Shown here: one piece after another, positions 1 through 7,468 of the stretch | How the letters are laid out: each line of letters opens with the position of its first letter | How positions within the stretch are numbered: the stretch's first letter is position 1 | Origin: Pyrinomonadaceae bacterium | GTDB taxonomy: Bacteria; Acidobacteriota; Blastocatellia; Pyrinomonadales; Pyrinomonadaceae | Assembly: GCA_022843305.1 (NCBI GenBank) | Contig: JALHNX010000011.1 | Location: 1 to 53,525 of the forward strand | Direction: 5' to 3' | Length of the DNA: 53,525 bases | The notes under the pieces: model-generated | Seen by the model: the letters and a program-made list of their open reading frames with translations, nothing else | Told to the model about the DNA's origin: nothing | Databases searched by the model: none | Program-made: the position numbers and the translations under genes

Positions 1-1019
1 TTTTTTCTTCGACTTCCGACACCGAAACTATCTTGCATTCGATTGCCCGTGACCATTCGGCAAATGCAATCGAAGCCATCAAGATAGTTTTGAAAGAAAC
101 CGAAGGCGCGTTTTCGCTTCTTTTTTTAACGCCCGATTCGCTCGTTGCGGTGCGCGACCCGCGCGGATTTCGTCCGCTGAATTTGGGCAAATTAAAAGAT
201 GCGTGGTGCGTCGCGTCGGAAACCTGCGCGTTCGATCTGATCGACGCGGAAACGGTGCGCGAGATCAAAGCGGGCGAAATGCTCGTGATTGATAAAAACG
301 GGCTTCATTCATCGTTTCCGTTCGACGAAAAACCGGTTTCGGTCTGCGCCTTTGAACACGTCTATTTTTCGCGTCCCGATTCGACGATCTTCAGCCGCTC
401 GGTCAATCAGTCGCGCCATTTGATGGGCAAACAATTGGCGATCGAGCATCCCGTAGATAATTCGGATAACGACGCGCTCGTCGTTCCCGTTCCGGATTCG
501 GGCGTTGCCGCGTCAATCGGTTATGCGCGTCAATCGGGCATCAATTACCGGCAGGCGATTATCCGCAATCATTACGTCGGGCGGACGTTTATCGAGCCTT
601 CGCAGAGCATCCGTTCGTTCGGCGTGCGTTTAAAGCTCAACCCGATCAAGGATTTGATCGCGGGCAGAAAAATTATTCTGGTTGATGATTCGATCGTGCG
701 CGGCACGACTTCTAAAAAAATCGTGCAAATGGTCAGAGAAGCCGGCGCGAAGGAAGTTCATTTGCGGATTTCGTGTCCGCCGACGATTTCGCCCTGCTAT
801 TACGGCGTTGATACGCCGCGCAAAGCCGATCTGATCGCCGCGCAGATGTCGGTTGACGAAGTTTGCCGCTATATCGAAGCCGACTCTTTGGGCTATCTTT
901 CGCTCAAAGGAATGATCGAAGCCATCGGTTTGGAACCGAAATCAATGTGCGTTGCCTGTTGGAACGGCAAATATCCGACGCTGATTGCCAACGGCAAACC
1001 GACGATTGATAATAGTTAG
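1..1019 (+). CDS. purF: Amidophosphoribosyltransferase, 3' part (5' end outside window)
   Basis: C-terminal part of glutamine-PRPP amidotransferase, the first committed step of purine synthesis (PRPP + glutamine to phosphoribosylamine). The reading frame is open from base 3, so the gene starts upstream; the TTG at 33 is an internal Leu, not a start. Visible are the end of the Ntn glutaminase domain (an FSSTSDTE stretch, then VRDPRGFRPL) and the type I phosphoribosyltransferase domain with its PRPP loop ILVDDSIVRGTTS near 675-715. The C-terminus has the usual MCVACWNGKYPT ending. The catalytic N-terminal Cys cannot be seen. The next gene starts 24 bp downstream on the same strand. Confidence 0.96.
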   Translation, partial: FSSTSDTETILHSIARDHSANAIEAIKIVLKETEGAFSLLFLTPDSLVAVRDPRGFRPLNLGKLKDAWCVASETCAFDLIDAETVREIKAGEMLVIDKNGLHSSFPFDEKPVSVCAFEHVYFSRPDSTIFSRSVNQSRHLMGKQLAIEHPVDNSDNDALVVPVPDSGVAASIGYARQSGINYRQAIIRNHYVGRTFIEPSQSIRSFGVRLKLNPIKDLIAGRKIILVDDSIVRGTTSKKIVQMVREAGAKEVHLRISCPPTISPCYYGVDTPRKADLIAAQMSVDEVCRYIEADSLGYLSLKGMIEAIGLEPKSMCVACWNGKYPTLIANGKPTIDNS

Positions 1020-1043
1020 GAGATTTAATTTTTTGGAGGAAAA

Positions 1044-1580
1044 ATGCGTTATTACATTTCACTGATAGCAATTGCAGTTATCGGCATTTCAATTTTTACG
1101 GCGTGTCAAACTACCGCGCCGACGATAGAAACAGCTAAAACCAATTCAACGGAGACAGCTAAAACGAATTCAACGGAGACAGCTAAAACCAATTCGGCGG
1201 AAACGCCTAAAACCAATTCGGCGCCTAAAGCTGAAGACCCTTTAGCCAATGTTCCGCGGATTTCTTTGGCGGACGCGAAAAAGGCTTTTGACGCGGGAAA
1301 CGTGGTTTTTGTTGACACACGCGCCGAGGTTCAGTTCCGGCAGGAACGCGTCAAAGGCTCAATAAACATTCCGGCGGAAGCCTTTGAAATGCGCTACGCG
1401 GAAGTTCCGAAAGGTAAGCAGATCATCACTTATTGTTCCTGACCGGCGGAACACACAAGCGCCCGTGCGGTGCAGATTTTGACGGAAAAAGGTTATACGA
1501 ACGCTTTTGCTTTGATCGGCGGAACTCAGGCGTGGAAAAACGCGGGTTATCCGATGGAAAGCGAAGAAAGTAAAAAGTAA
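1044..1580 (+). CDS. Rhodanese-domain lipoprotein with in-frame UGA at the catalytic position (candidate selenoprotein)
   Basis: Exported single-domain rhodanese (sulfurtransferase fold). The N-terminus is a lipoprotein signal with lipobox FTAC, followed by a low-complexity linker of four ETAKTNS-type repeats and then the rhodanese domain (VFVDTRAEVQFRQERVKGSI). A TGA at 1440-1442 interrupts the frame after ITYCS. The same frame resumes without decay as PAEHTSARAVQIL and ends with the family hallmark GGTQAWKNAGYP before TAA at 1580. Related rhodaneses, from memory, read YCSCPxExTSAR here, so the TGA replaces the catalytic Cys. A short hairpin suited to a bacterial SECIS lies just downstream. 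The start at 1044 has a strong GGAGG. The alternative is a nonsense pseudogene or a sequencing error; the precise position and the preserved 3' part favour selenocysteine. Confidence 0.8.
1128..1223 (+). repeat. Four tandem 24-bp repeats in the rhodanese linker
   Basis: Four consecutive 24-bp units (1128-1151, 1152-1175, 1176-1199, 1200-1223), each encoding an eight-residue ET(A/P)KTNS(T/A) unit. They differ by few bases. They form the flexible spacer between lipid anchor and rhodanese domain and could vary in copy number by slippage. Confidence 0.9.
1440..1473 (+). promoter_or_regulatory. Candidate bacterial SECIS after UGA 1440-1442
   Basis: Downstream of the in-frame UGA, GCGCC (1459-1463) can pair with GGTGC (1469-1473, one G-U pair) around the five-base loop CGTGC. 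The loop starts 22 nt after the UGA and has a G among its first two bases. Both fit the loose bacterial SECIS rule (loop roughly 16-37 nt after UGA). The stem is short, so this is suggestive only. Confidence 0.4.
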
Positions 1581-1680
1581 ATGTTGTATTTCAATGTAAA
1601 AGTTGTTTTCAATAATGAAGAAGTCCAAATTGCGGCTTTGCACAAAAAACAATTAAAAGCATTGGTGAGATAAATCATTA

Positions 1681-1757
1681 TCAATTTTACATTCTGCATT
1701 TTTAAGCAGGTATTTACTGCATTTAATGAATAATGAAGAATGTAAAATGTAAAATTA
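1681..1757. repeat. Intergenic inverted repeat, TTTTACATT type
   Basis: Left arm holds AATTTTACATTCTGCAT; right arm holds GAATGTAAAATGTAAAATT in the opposite sense. The right arm has one extra repeat unit. It has the same architecture as the other unit-based inverted repeats of this window, with its own unit sequence. Confidence 0.7.
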
Positions 1758-1917
1758 TTCGCCGGCTTTCGACTTTTTCGCCTATTTTTGTGCAAAGCCC
1801 CAACTTGCTCAAAAAGTTGCTTTCGGGTTCAGAAAACATAAGTTTTTCGGATGTTGTAAATTGCGCTCAAGCATTTGGCTTTCAACTTGACTGAATCATT
1901 TGCAACTACTCGAACGC

Positions 1918-1923
1918 TATAAT
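1918..1923 (+). promoter_or_regulatory. -10 box (TATAAT) of the hicB-like gene
   Basis: Perfect TATAAT 21 bp before the ATG at 1944, with a GGAGG at 1932-1936. No good -35 lies at the right distance; TTGACT at 1887 is 25 bp away. The 5' UTR would be very short. Confidence 0.45.
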
Positions 1924-1943
1924 GTTCAAATGGAGGACGAAAA

Positions 1944-2162
1944 ATGAAAGATTACCACGTTAATTTATTTTACCGCGAAGACGACGAAGGATATATTGCC
2001 GACATTCCCGATTTAAAGCATTGCTCGGCTTTCGGCGAATCACCGGAAGAGGCGTTACGCGAAGTTTTAAAAGCTAAAAAAGCATGGCTTGAAGCAGCAA
2101 TTGCTAACGGAAAACCTATTCCTGAACCTCGCTTTCGTCCGTTAATTTACCAAGCGGCTTAA
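1944..2162 (+). CDS. HicB-family antitoxin-like protein, orphan
   Basis: A 72-residue protein that is almost entirely a HicB-type fold: YHVNLFYREDDEGYIADIPD, a short CSAFGESPEEAL segment, then a helix (REVLKAKKAWLEAAI) and a proline-rich tail. HicB proteins normally neutralise the mRNA interferase HicA and repress their own operon. No HicA-like gene lies on either side (upstream is a spacer, downstream the convergent wecB), so it may be a solitary regulator or a remnant pair. The start is supported by GGAGG and a TATAAT box. Its stop overlaps the wecB stop by 4 bp on the opposite strand. Confidence 0.8.
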   Translation: MKDYHVNLFYREDDEGYIADIPDLKHCSAFGESPEEALREVLKAKKAWLEAAIANGKPIPEPRFRPLIYQAA

Positions 2163-3256
2163 TTTTTTTCTAAAAGAGTTTCGCAAATTCTTTCCGCCGC
2201 GCGTCCGTCCCAGAGCGGCGGAATGCGCGCGGCTTTTTGTTCGGAATTTTCTAAAATCTCAAACGCGGCTTGTTTGATTTTTTCCTTTTCCACGCCGACC
2301 AATTGATTCGTGCCGAGTTCGATGGTAATCGGTCTTTCGGTATTTTCCCGAAGCGTCAGACACGGAATCCCGAGTGCGGTCGTTTCTTCCTGAAGCCCGC
2401 CCGAATCGGTCAAAACCAGTTTCGCTCCCGAATATAAATTCATAAAATCCAGATAACCGAGCGGTTCGATAAGTTTAATGTTTGAATTTTCAACCTTTTC
2501 GGCAAATCCGAATTTTTCGATATTCCCGCGTGTGCGTGGATGAACCGGAAAAATAACGGGAATTTTTTCGCTGATTTCGATTAACGCATCAAGTAATCCG
2601 CTGAAAATGTCTTTCTCGTCAACATTCGACGGGCGGTGAAGCGTTAAAACGGCGTAATCTTTAGCGGTTAAACCGAGATTTCCACGCGCTTTTGAAGCTC
2701 TTGATTTTTCGAGATTGTAAAAAAGCGAATCAATCATCACATTGCCGACGAATTTTATTTTATCGCCCGTGATGCCCTCTTGCTTCAGATTTTCGTCCGC
2801 GTCTTCGGATGTCGTCAACAACAAATCTGAAATCGCGTCGGTCAAAATGCGGTTGATCTCTTCTGGCATCGTTTGGTCGCGCGAACGCAGTCCGGCTTCG
2901 ACGTGCGCGACCTTAACGCCGAGTTTCGCACAAACCAGCGCACAGGCAATGGTCGAATTAACGTCGCCGACCACCAAAACCCAATCGGGCTTTTCCGCTA
3001 AAACGACCGGCTCGAATGCCATCATTATTTTAGCAGTCTGAACGGCGTGCGAATGCGAACCGACTTCGAGATGAAAATCGGGCTTCGGGATTCCCAAATC
3101 CCTGAAAAACGAATCGGACATCGCCTCGTCGTAATGTTGTCCGGTGTGAACGATGAGCGGCAGAAACTCACCGCCGCGCCGCCGCATCTCGCGGACGATC
3201 GGTGCGATTTTCATAAAGTTCGGACGCGCTCCGACGATGTTTAGAATCTTTAACAT
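2159..3256 (-). CDS. wecB: UDP-N-acetylglucosamine 2-epimerase (non-hydrolysing)
   Basis: Interconverts UDP-GlcNAc and UDP-ManNAc for surface polysaccharide synthesis in the cytoplasm. It is 365 residues, the normal family length, with a GT-B-like fold. Seen: GARPNFMK at the N-terminus, GDVNST with Asp98, HVEAGLRS with Glu120, MPEEINR with Glu132/133, LTLHRPSNVD with His207, and the UDP-binding LTDSGGLQEE region near 290. These match the active-site positions known for E. coli WecB. A UDP-ManNAc dehydrogenase-like gene lies 10 kb away at 13195-14532, so the two may act in one pathway although not in one operon. Confidence 0.95.
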   Translation of the reverse strand: MLKILNIVGARPNFMKIAPIVREMRRRGGEFLPLIVHTGQHYDEAMSDSFFRDLGIPKPDFHLEVGSHSHAVQTAKIMMAFEPVVLAEKPDWVLVVGDVNSTIACALVCAKLGVKVAHVEAGLRSRDQTMPEEINRILTDAISDLLLTTSEDADENLKQEGITGDKIKFVGNVMIDSLFYNLEKSRASKARGNLGLTAKDYAVLTLHRPSNVDEKDIFSGLLDALIEISEKIPVIFPVHPRTRGNIEKFGFAEKVENSNIKLIEPLGYLDFMNLYSGAKLVLTDSGGLQEETTALGIPCLTLRENTERPITIELGTNQLVGVEKEKIKQAAFEILENSEQKAARIPPLWDGRAAERICETLLEKN

Positions 3257-3351
3257 TTGTTTTTTTTGAGATTTCCGGGCGGTTATCCTGATCTGCTGTT
3301 GTTCTATTTTCTTCCGATAAAAGTCGTTTTACCGCCAAAATTGCCCTTGCC

Positions 3352-3384
3352 GAAGCTGTTTGAAAATTTCCTTCAAACAGCTTC
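3352..3384. promoter_or_regulatory. 13-bp perfect hairpin in the wecB / TPR-CHAT divergent spacer
   Basis: GAAGCTGTTTGAA (3352-3364) and its exact complement TTCAAACAGCTTC (3372-3384) around a 7-base loop. It lies between divergent genes, about 95 bp before wecB and 140 bp before the TPR-CHAT gene, so it is unlikely to be an end-of-gene terminator. It could be an operator or an attenuator in either leader. The rest of this 267-bp spacer is AT-rich; TATACT at 3466-3471 is a possible -10 for the plus-strand gene. Confidence 0.5.
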
Positions 3385-3523
3385 AAATTTTGACACCATT
3401 TAGTTTAGCGTAATTTTTGACTCTCACAAAATATTTTTTTACTATTTTTGTTATAAAATTTCGGTTATACTGTGCGGGTCACCACTAAACATAATTTCTT
3501 CAAAAAGGAGGTTTTCCGTTCAA

Positions 3524-6500
3524 ATGTGTTCCGGTTATTCGCCCGTAAAATGTTTTCTCCTTATTTGTTTGATCCTGTTTCCCGCCGGAATTTTGCAGGG
3601 GCAAAACGATCAGATTCGCCCGACCGCCGAAAAACTTCAGGCTGAAGCCGAAGAACTTTTTAGCAAAAATACGCCCGAAGACCGCGAAAAAGCCGCCCCG
3701 AAATTCACGGAAGCCCTGAAATTATGGGAACAGCTCGGCGACGATGAAGGTCAAATCAAAGCCCTCAACAAACTCAATGACATTTCTTATTACCGAAATG
3801 ATCTCAAGCAATGTATTAACTATTCCTTTAGAGTTTTGCCTTTATCGCAAAAGATCGGCAATAAAAATCTGGAAGGCGGCACGCTTGGCAATATCGGTTT
3901 CTATCATCATCTTCTCGGAGAAAGCCGCAAGGGTTTGGAATACCTCGAAAAATCGGCGGAAATTCTCAAACAGCTCGGCGAAAAACAGCGCGAAAGCATC
4001 ACGCTTACCAACATCGGTCTGATCTATTACGATCTGGGCGACATAAAAACCGCGTTCGATTTCTTTCACCGTTCGTTAAAATTAAAGCGCGAAACCAAAG
4101 ACCGGCGCGGCGAAGGCATCGTTTTAACGAATCTCGGTTACGCGTTGAACGAAGGCGGCGATAAACGCAAGGCACTCGAATATTACGAACAGGCATTGGC
4201 GATCACGCTCGAAACCAAAGACCTGAATACACAGGGCATTCTTTTGAGCAACATCGGCAGCGTTTATCAGGATTTCAGCGAATTTCAGAAAGCCTTCGAC
4301 TATTACCGGCAATCGCTCGAACTGCGGCGGCAAACCGGCAACAAATACGGCGAAGCAGTCGCCATGCAGAATATCGCCTCGGTTTACCGCACCTTCGGCG
4401 ATTTTGAAAACGCCTTGAATTTTCTGAATCAAGCACTGGAAATCTATCAAAAAAACGGCTTTCGGCGCGAAGAAGCACTTGCTTTATCATCAATCGGGGC
4501 AGTTTACAGGCTTTTAGGCGATGATCCGAAAGCACTCGAGTTTTATCAAAAAGGCTTGGAAATTCAAAGATCGCTCGACAACAAAAGCGGATATTCTTTC
4601 ATTTTGGGAAATATCGGCAGTCTCTATCTGGAAAAAGCCGAAAATCAAAAAGCGCTCGAAAATTTTACGGAAGCCGTGCGCTTTGCCGAAGAAGCGGGCG
4701 ACGTGGCTTCGGCAGCGAGTTCCCTCGTTTTACTGGCGCGAAGCTATGAAAAAATCGGCAAACCGCAGGCGGCGGAAGCCAGTTTTATCCGCGCACTGAC
4801 AACTCAGCGCGAAATCGGACTGCAAACTGACCTGGCGGACACGCTCTATTATTACGCGCGGTTTGAAGAAAATCGCGGAAATCGTGCATCGGCGATTGAA
4901 AAGATCAATGAAGTTCTGCAAATTGTCGAAAATTTGCGAAGCTCAATCGCGTCGCAAAATCTGCGGGCGAGTTTTTTGGCGGAACAGCAGAAATATTACG
5001 ATTTCTATATTTCCCTTCTCGCCGCCGAGCATAGACGCTTTCCCGACAAAGGTTTCGGCGCGTTGGCGCTCGAAGCGAGCGAAAAAGCGCGGGCGCGGAG
5101 TTTGCTCGACACGCTGGGCGAATCGCGCCGAGATATTCGCGCACAAATTCCGCCCGAAATGCTCGAAGAAGAACGCTTTTTGCGCCAAACCATTAACGCC
5201 AAAGATTTTCAGCGCGTCGAAGCCCTAAAACAAAAATCGAACGAGAAAGCCGCCGAATTTGAAAAGGAATTGGCGGAAAATCTGCGAAAATACCGCGAAC
5301 TGCAAACCAAAATCCGTCAGGCAAATCCGCAATTTGCGTCTTTGAACAATCCCGAACCGTTAAATTTAAAGGAAATTCAAGCGCAGGTTTTGGACGAAAA
5401 TACGGTTTTGCTCGAATATTTTCTCGGCGAAGAACGCTCGTTCTTGTTTTTCGTGACGAAAAGCAAACTTGAGATCATCGAATTGCCGAAACGCGAAGCA
5501 ATCGAAAATCCGGTGCGCCGGACGATTGAAAACCTTAAATCGCGCACTCAGGAAATTCCGAAAGAAACATTGCCGCAGCGCACCGCGAGAATAAAAAAGG
5601 CGGATGCCGAAATGGGAAAAATGTTGTCGGAATTAAGCCGCACATTGATTTCTCCGCTCGCCGATAAGATTCAAAACAAACGTCTTTTGATCGTCGCGGC
5701 GGGAGTTTTGCAATATGTTCCTTTTGCGGCACTGCCGAATGCCAAATATGCCCGAAAATCCGGCGCGGCGGGACAACCGCCGGTAAACCTGTTTTTAATC
5801 GAAACCAACGAAATAATCTATCTTCCTTCGGCTTCGGTCGTGCCGCTTCTGCGGCAAAACAAAGACCGCGAAAAAGCGGCGAAAAATCTTATCACGATTC
5901 TCGCCGATCCGGTTTTCAGTGTCGAAGACGTTCGTTTGAAAACGCTTTCAAAGCCGAAAACCGAAACCGATTCATCAATTAATTTAACCGCCGTAATGCG
6001 TGATGCGCGGGTAATTCCACCGAATCTGCGCTCGGATTTTTCGCGTCTGCGTTTCAGCCGTGCGGAAGCCGAAGCGATTTCCGGGTTTGCCCTCGCCGAT
6101 CAGAGATTTCTGGCGCTCGATTTTGCGGCTAATTTAACGGCGGCAAGCAGCGCAAACCTGCAAGATTCGCGCATCGTTCATCTGGCGACGCACGGCACGG
6201 TCAACAGTCAATTTCCCGAACTTTCGAGTATCGTTTTTTCGCTCGTTGATGAAAACGGAAAGCCGCAGGAAGGTTTTCTGCGGCTTCAGGACGTTTATAA
6301 TTTGCGGCTCAAGGCGGACTTGGTCGTCCTCAGCGCGTGCGAAACGGCGCTTGGCAAGGAAATCAAGGGCGAAGGAATTATCGGACTGACGCGCGGATTT
6401 ATGTATTCGGGTGCGCCGAGTGTGGTGGCGAGTTTATGGCGCGTCGAAGACCGCGCGACCGCCGATTTGATGAAAAGATTTTATCAAAGAATGCTGCGCG

Positions 6501-6616
6501 AAAATCTGCCGCCGTCAGCCGCCCTGCGCGAAGCGCAAATTTCGATGCTTAAAGAAAAAACTTTAGCGCATCCTTTTTATTGGGCAGGCTTTACCTTGCA
6601 GGGCGATTGGCAGTAA
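3524..6616 (+). CDS. Exported TPR-CHAT protein (putative caspase-like protease)
   Basis: A 1030-residue protein. Residues 1-27 look like a signal peptide (hydrophobic CFLLICLILFPAGILQG), so it is probably periplasmic or envelope-bound. Residues about 30-470 are tetratricopeptide repeats of the roughly 40-residue type (GNIGFYHHLLGE, NLGYALNEGGD and so on). Residues about 530-640 are charged and helical. The C-terminal CHAT domain (about 700-1028) has an apparently intact dyad: His890 in HLATHG and Cys939 in LSACETALG. CHAT domains belong to the caspase/separase clan. The start follows AAAGGAGG at 3504-3511 by 12 nt. The next gene, 168 bp downstream on the same strand, is a sigma factor, followed by a membrane anti-sigma-like protein. 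The substrate is unknown. Confidence 0.9.
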   Translation: MCSGYSPVKCFLLICLILFPAGILQGQNDQIRPTAEKLQAEAEELFSKNTPEDREKAAPKFTEALKLWEQLGDDEGQIKALNKLNDISYYRNDLKQCINYSFRVLPLSQKIGNKNLEGGTLGNIGFYHHLLGESRKGLEYLEKSAEILKQLGEKQRESITLTNIGLIYYDLGDIKTAFDFFHRSLKLKRETKDRRGEGIVLTNLGYALNEGGDKRKALEYYEQALAITLETKDLNTQGILLSNIGSVYQDFSEFQKAFDYYRQSLELRRQTGNKYGEAVAMQNIASVYRTFGDFENALNFLNQALEIYQKNGFRREEALALSSIGAVYRLLGDDPKALEFYQKGLEIQRSLDNKSGYSFILGNIGSLYLEKAENQKALENFTEAVRFAEEAGDVASAASSLVLLARSYEKIGKPQAAEASFIRALTTQREIGLQTDLADTLYYYARFEENRGNRASAIEKINEVLQIVENLRSSIASQNLRASFLAEQQKYYDFYISLLAAEHRRFPDKGFGALALEASEKARARSLLDTLGESRRDIRAQIPPEMLEEERFLRQTINAKDFQRVEALKQKSNEKAAEFEKELAENLRKYRELQTKIRQANPQFASLNNPEPLNLKEIQAQVLDENTVLLEYFLGEERSFLFFVTKSKLEIIELPKREAIENPVRRTIENLKSRTQEIPKETLPQRTARIKKADAEMGKMLSELSRTLISPLADKIQNKRLLIVAAGVLQYVPFAALPNAKYARKSGAAGQPPVNLFLIETNEIIYLPSASVVPLLRQNKDREKAAKNLITILADPVFSVEDVRLKTLSKPKTETDSSINLTAVMRDARVIPPNLRSDFSRLRFSRAEAEAISGFALADQRFLALDFAANLTAASSANLQDSRIVHLATHGTVNSQFPELSSIVFSLVDENGKPQEGFLRLQDVYNLRLKADLVVLSACETALGKEIKGEGIIGLTRGFMYSGAPSVVASLWRVEDRATADLMKRFYQRMLRENLPPSAALREAQISMLKEKTLAHPFYWAGFTLQGDWQ

Positions 6617-6627
6617 AAACGGATTGC

Positions 6628-6781
6628 GATTTGGGATTTCGGATTTCGGATTGAAAAATATTGATTCATTTAGTCATTAGATCATTTAATCATTTGCGAA
6701 ATGAAAAAATGACTCAATGAATAAATGTTTCAATGCTTCAATCAATGACAATCCGAAATCCGAAATCCGAAATCCCAAATC
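6628..6781. repeat. Nested intergenic inverted repeat, GATTTCGGATT type, abutting sigma-factor start
   Basis: Outer arms: GATTTGGGATTTCGGATT (from 6628) and the complementary AATCCGAAATCC run ending AAATCCCAAATC (to 6781). Inner arms: TCATTTAATCATTTGCGAAATGA and flanking ATGACTCAATGAATAAATG. The element starts 11 bp after the TPR-CHAT stop and ends 3 bp before the sigma-factor ATG, so it fills the gap and leaves no Shine-Dalgarno. Confidence 0.85.
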
Positions 6782-6784
6782 GAA

Positions 6785-7360
6785 ATGTCCGAAATTGCAA
6801 TCAAAACCAAATGGCAATTAACGCAAGCCGCATTCGACCGTCTGCTGGCGGCGCTTTCCGCCGACCGTGAAGAAGCGGGCGAAAAATATCTTTTACTGCG
6901 AAATAATCTGGCGAATTTCTTTGAAGTTCGCGGTTTAATGCGCGCCGAAGAAGCGGCGGACGAAGTTCTCAATCGTCTGGCGCGGAAACTTGAAAGCGGC
7001 GAGCAGTTGGAAAATCCGAAAACCTACGCGCTCGGCATCGCCCGGATGGTCGCGCTTGAAATGCGCCGGATTCCCGAACAAACCGCCAACGACGAAATGC
7101 CCGAAGTCGAAACCTCGCCGTTTGACGACGAAGCCGAAGAAAAAGAAGAAAAATTAAAATGTCTGGAAAAATGCCTGCACGAGCTGACGCCGGAAAGCCG
7201 CCGAATCATCATCGGTTATTATCAGGGCGAAAAGCGCGACAAAATCGAGAATCGGCAGAAATTAGCTGATAATCTGGGCATTCCGCAGACCGCCTTAAGA
7301 AACCGCGCGGTGCGTCTGCGCGATAAACTGGAGGTCTGTATTACGGACTGTTTGAAATAA
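6785..7360 (+). CDS. Sigma-70 family (ECF-like) RNA polymerase sigma factor
   Basis: A 191-residue sigma factor lacking regions 1 and 3. The N-terminal part (WQLTQAAFDRLLAAL, then AADEVLNRLARKL near residues 58-70) corresponds to region 2. The C-terminal part from about residue 125 (CLHELTPESRRIIIGYY, QKLADNLGIPQTALRNRAVR) is region 4 with its helix-turn-helix. An acidic linker rich in Asp/Glu lies between. There is no Shine-Dalgarno because an inverted repeat ends 3 bp before the ATG. The next gene encodes a single-pass membrane protein that is the likely cognate anti-sigma factor. Its own start is preceded by a promoter-like motif repeated upstream of the following gene, which may be this sigma factor's target. 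Confidence 0.85.
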   Translation: MSEIAIKTKWQLTQAAFDRLLAALSADREEAGEKYLLLRNNLANFFEVRGLMRAEEAADEVLNRLARKLESGEQLENPKTYALGIARMVALEMRRIPEQTANDEMPEVETSPFDDEAEEKEEKLKCLEKCLHELTPESRRIIIGYYQGEKRDKIENRQKLADNLGIPQTALRNRAVRLRDKLEVCITDCLK

Positions 7361-7380
7361 AAAATTTTGTTGACGATTTT

Positions 7381-7410
7381 TTGCGATACGTTTTGCCCAA
7401 ATTCGTCAGT
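7381..7410 (+). promoter_or_regulatory. Repeated promoter-like motif, copy 1
   Basis: TTGCGATACG (7381-7390), then GTCAGT around 7405-7410, with TTGAAGGC close behind. The same 10-mer occurs at 8554-8563 with CAGT at the same offset (26 bp from motif start to CAGT) and the same TTGAAGGC. It lies 88 bp before the ATG of the anti-sigma-like gene. A likely ECF-type promoter. Confidence 0.55.
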
Positions 7411-7468
7411 AATATTGAAGGCGAATATTTTCGCCCGAATATTAGCAATTATCGGAATTGAAATTTTA

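Larger units (their letters stand above)
1581..1943. other. Gene-poor spacer before hicB-like gene
   Basis: No convincing gene. A 30-codon ORF starts at 1581 immediately after the rhodanese stop and ends at 1673; it has no recognisable domain and is probably spurious. The middle carries an inverted repeat (1681-1757). The last part carries a TATAAT box for the hicB-like gene. Confidence 0.6.

Noticed and set aside
1128..1223. CRISPR array
   Set aside because: Four contiguous 24-bp units without spacers, inside a coding sequence. No CRISPR array or cas gene was seen anywhere in the window, although the TPR-CHAT gene prompted a search for one.
1440..1442. Treating the rhodanese gene as ending here
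   Set aside because: The same frame continues with the conserved rhodanese C-terminus, so a normal stop is less likely than selenocysteine or a single nonsense change.
1581..1673. 30-residue ORF after the rhodanese gene
   Set aside because: No Shine-Dalgarno of its own, no domain, and no sign of conservation that can be seen; kept only as a remark.
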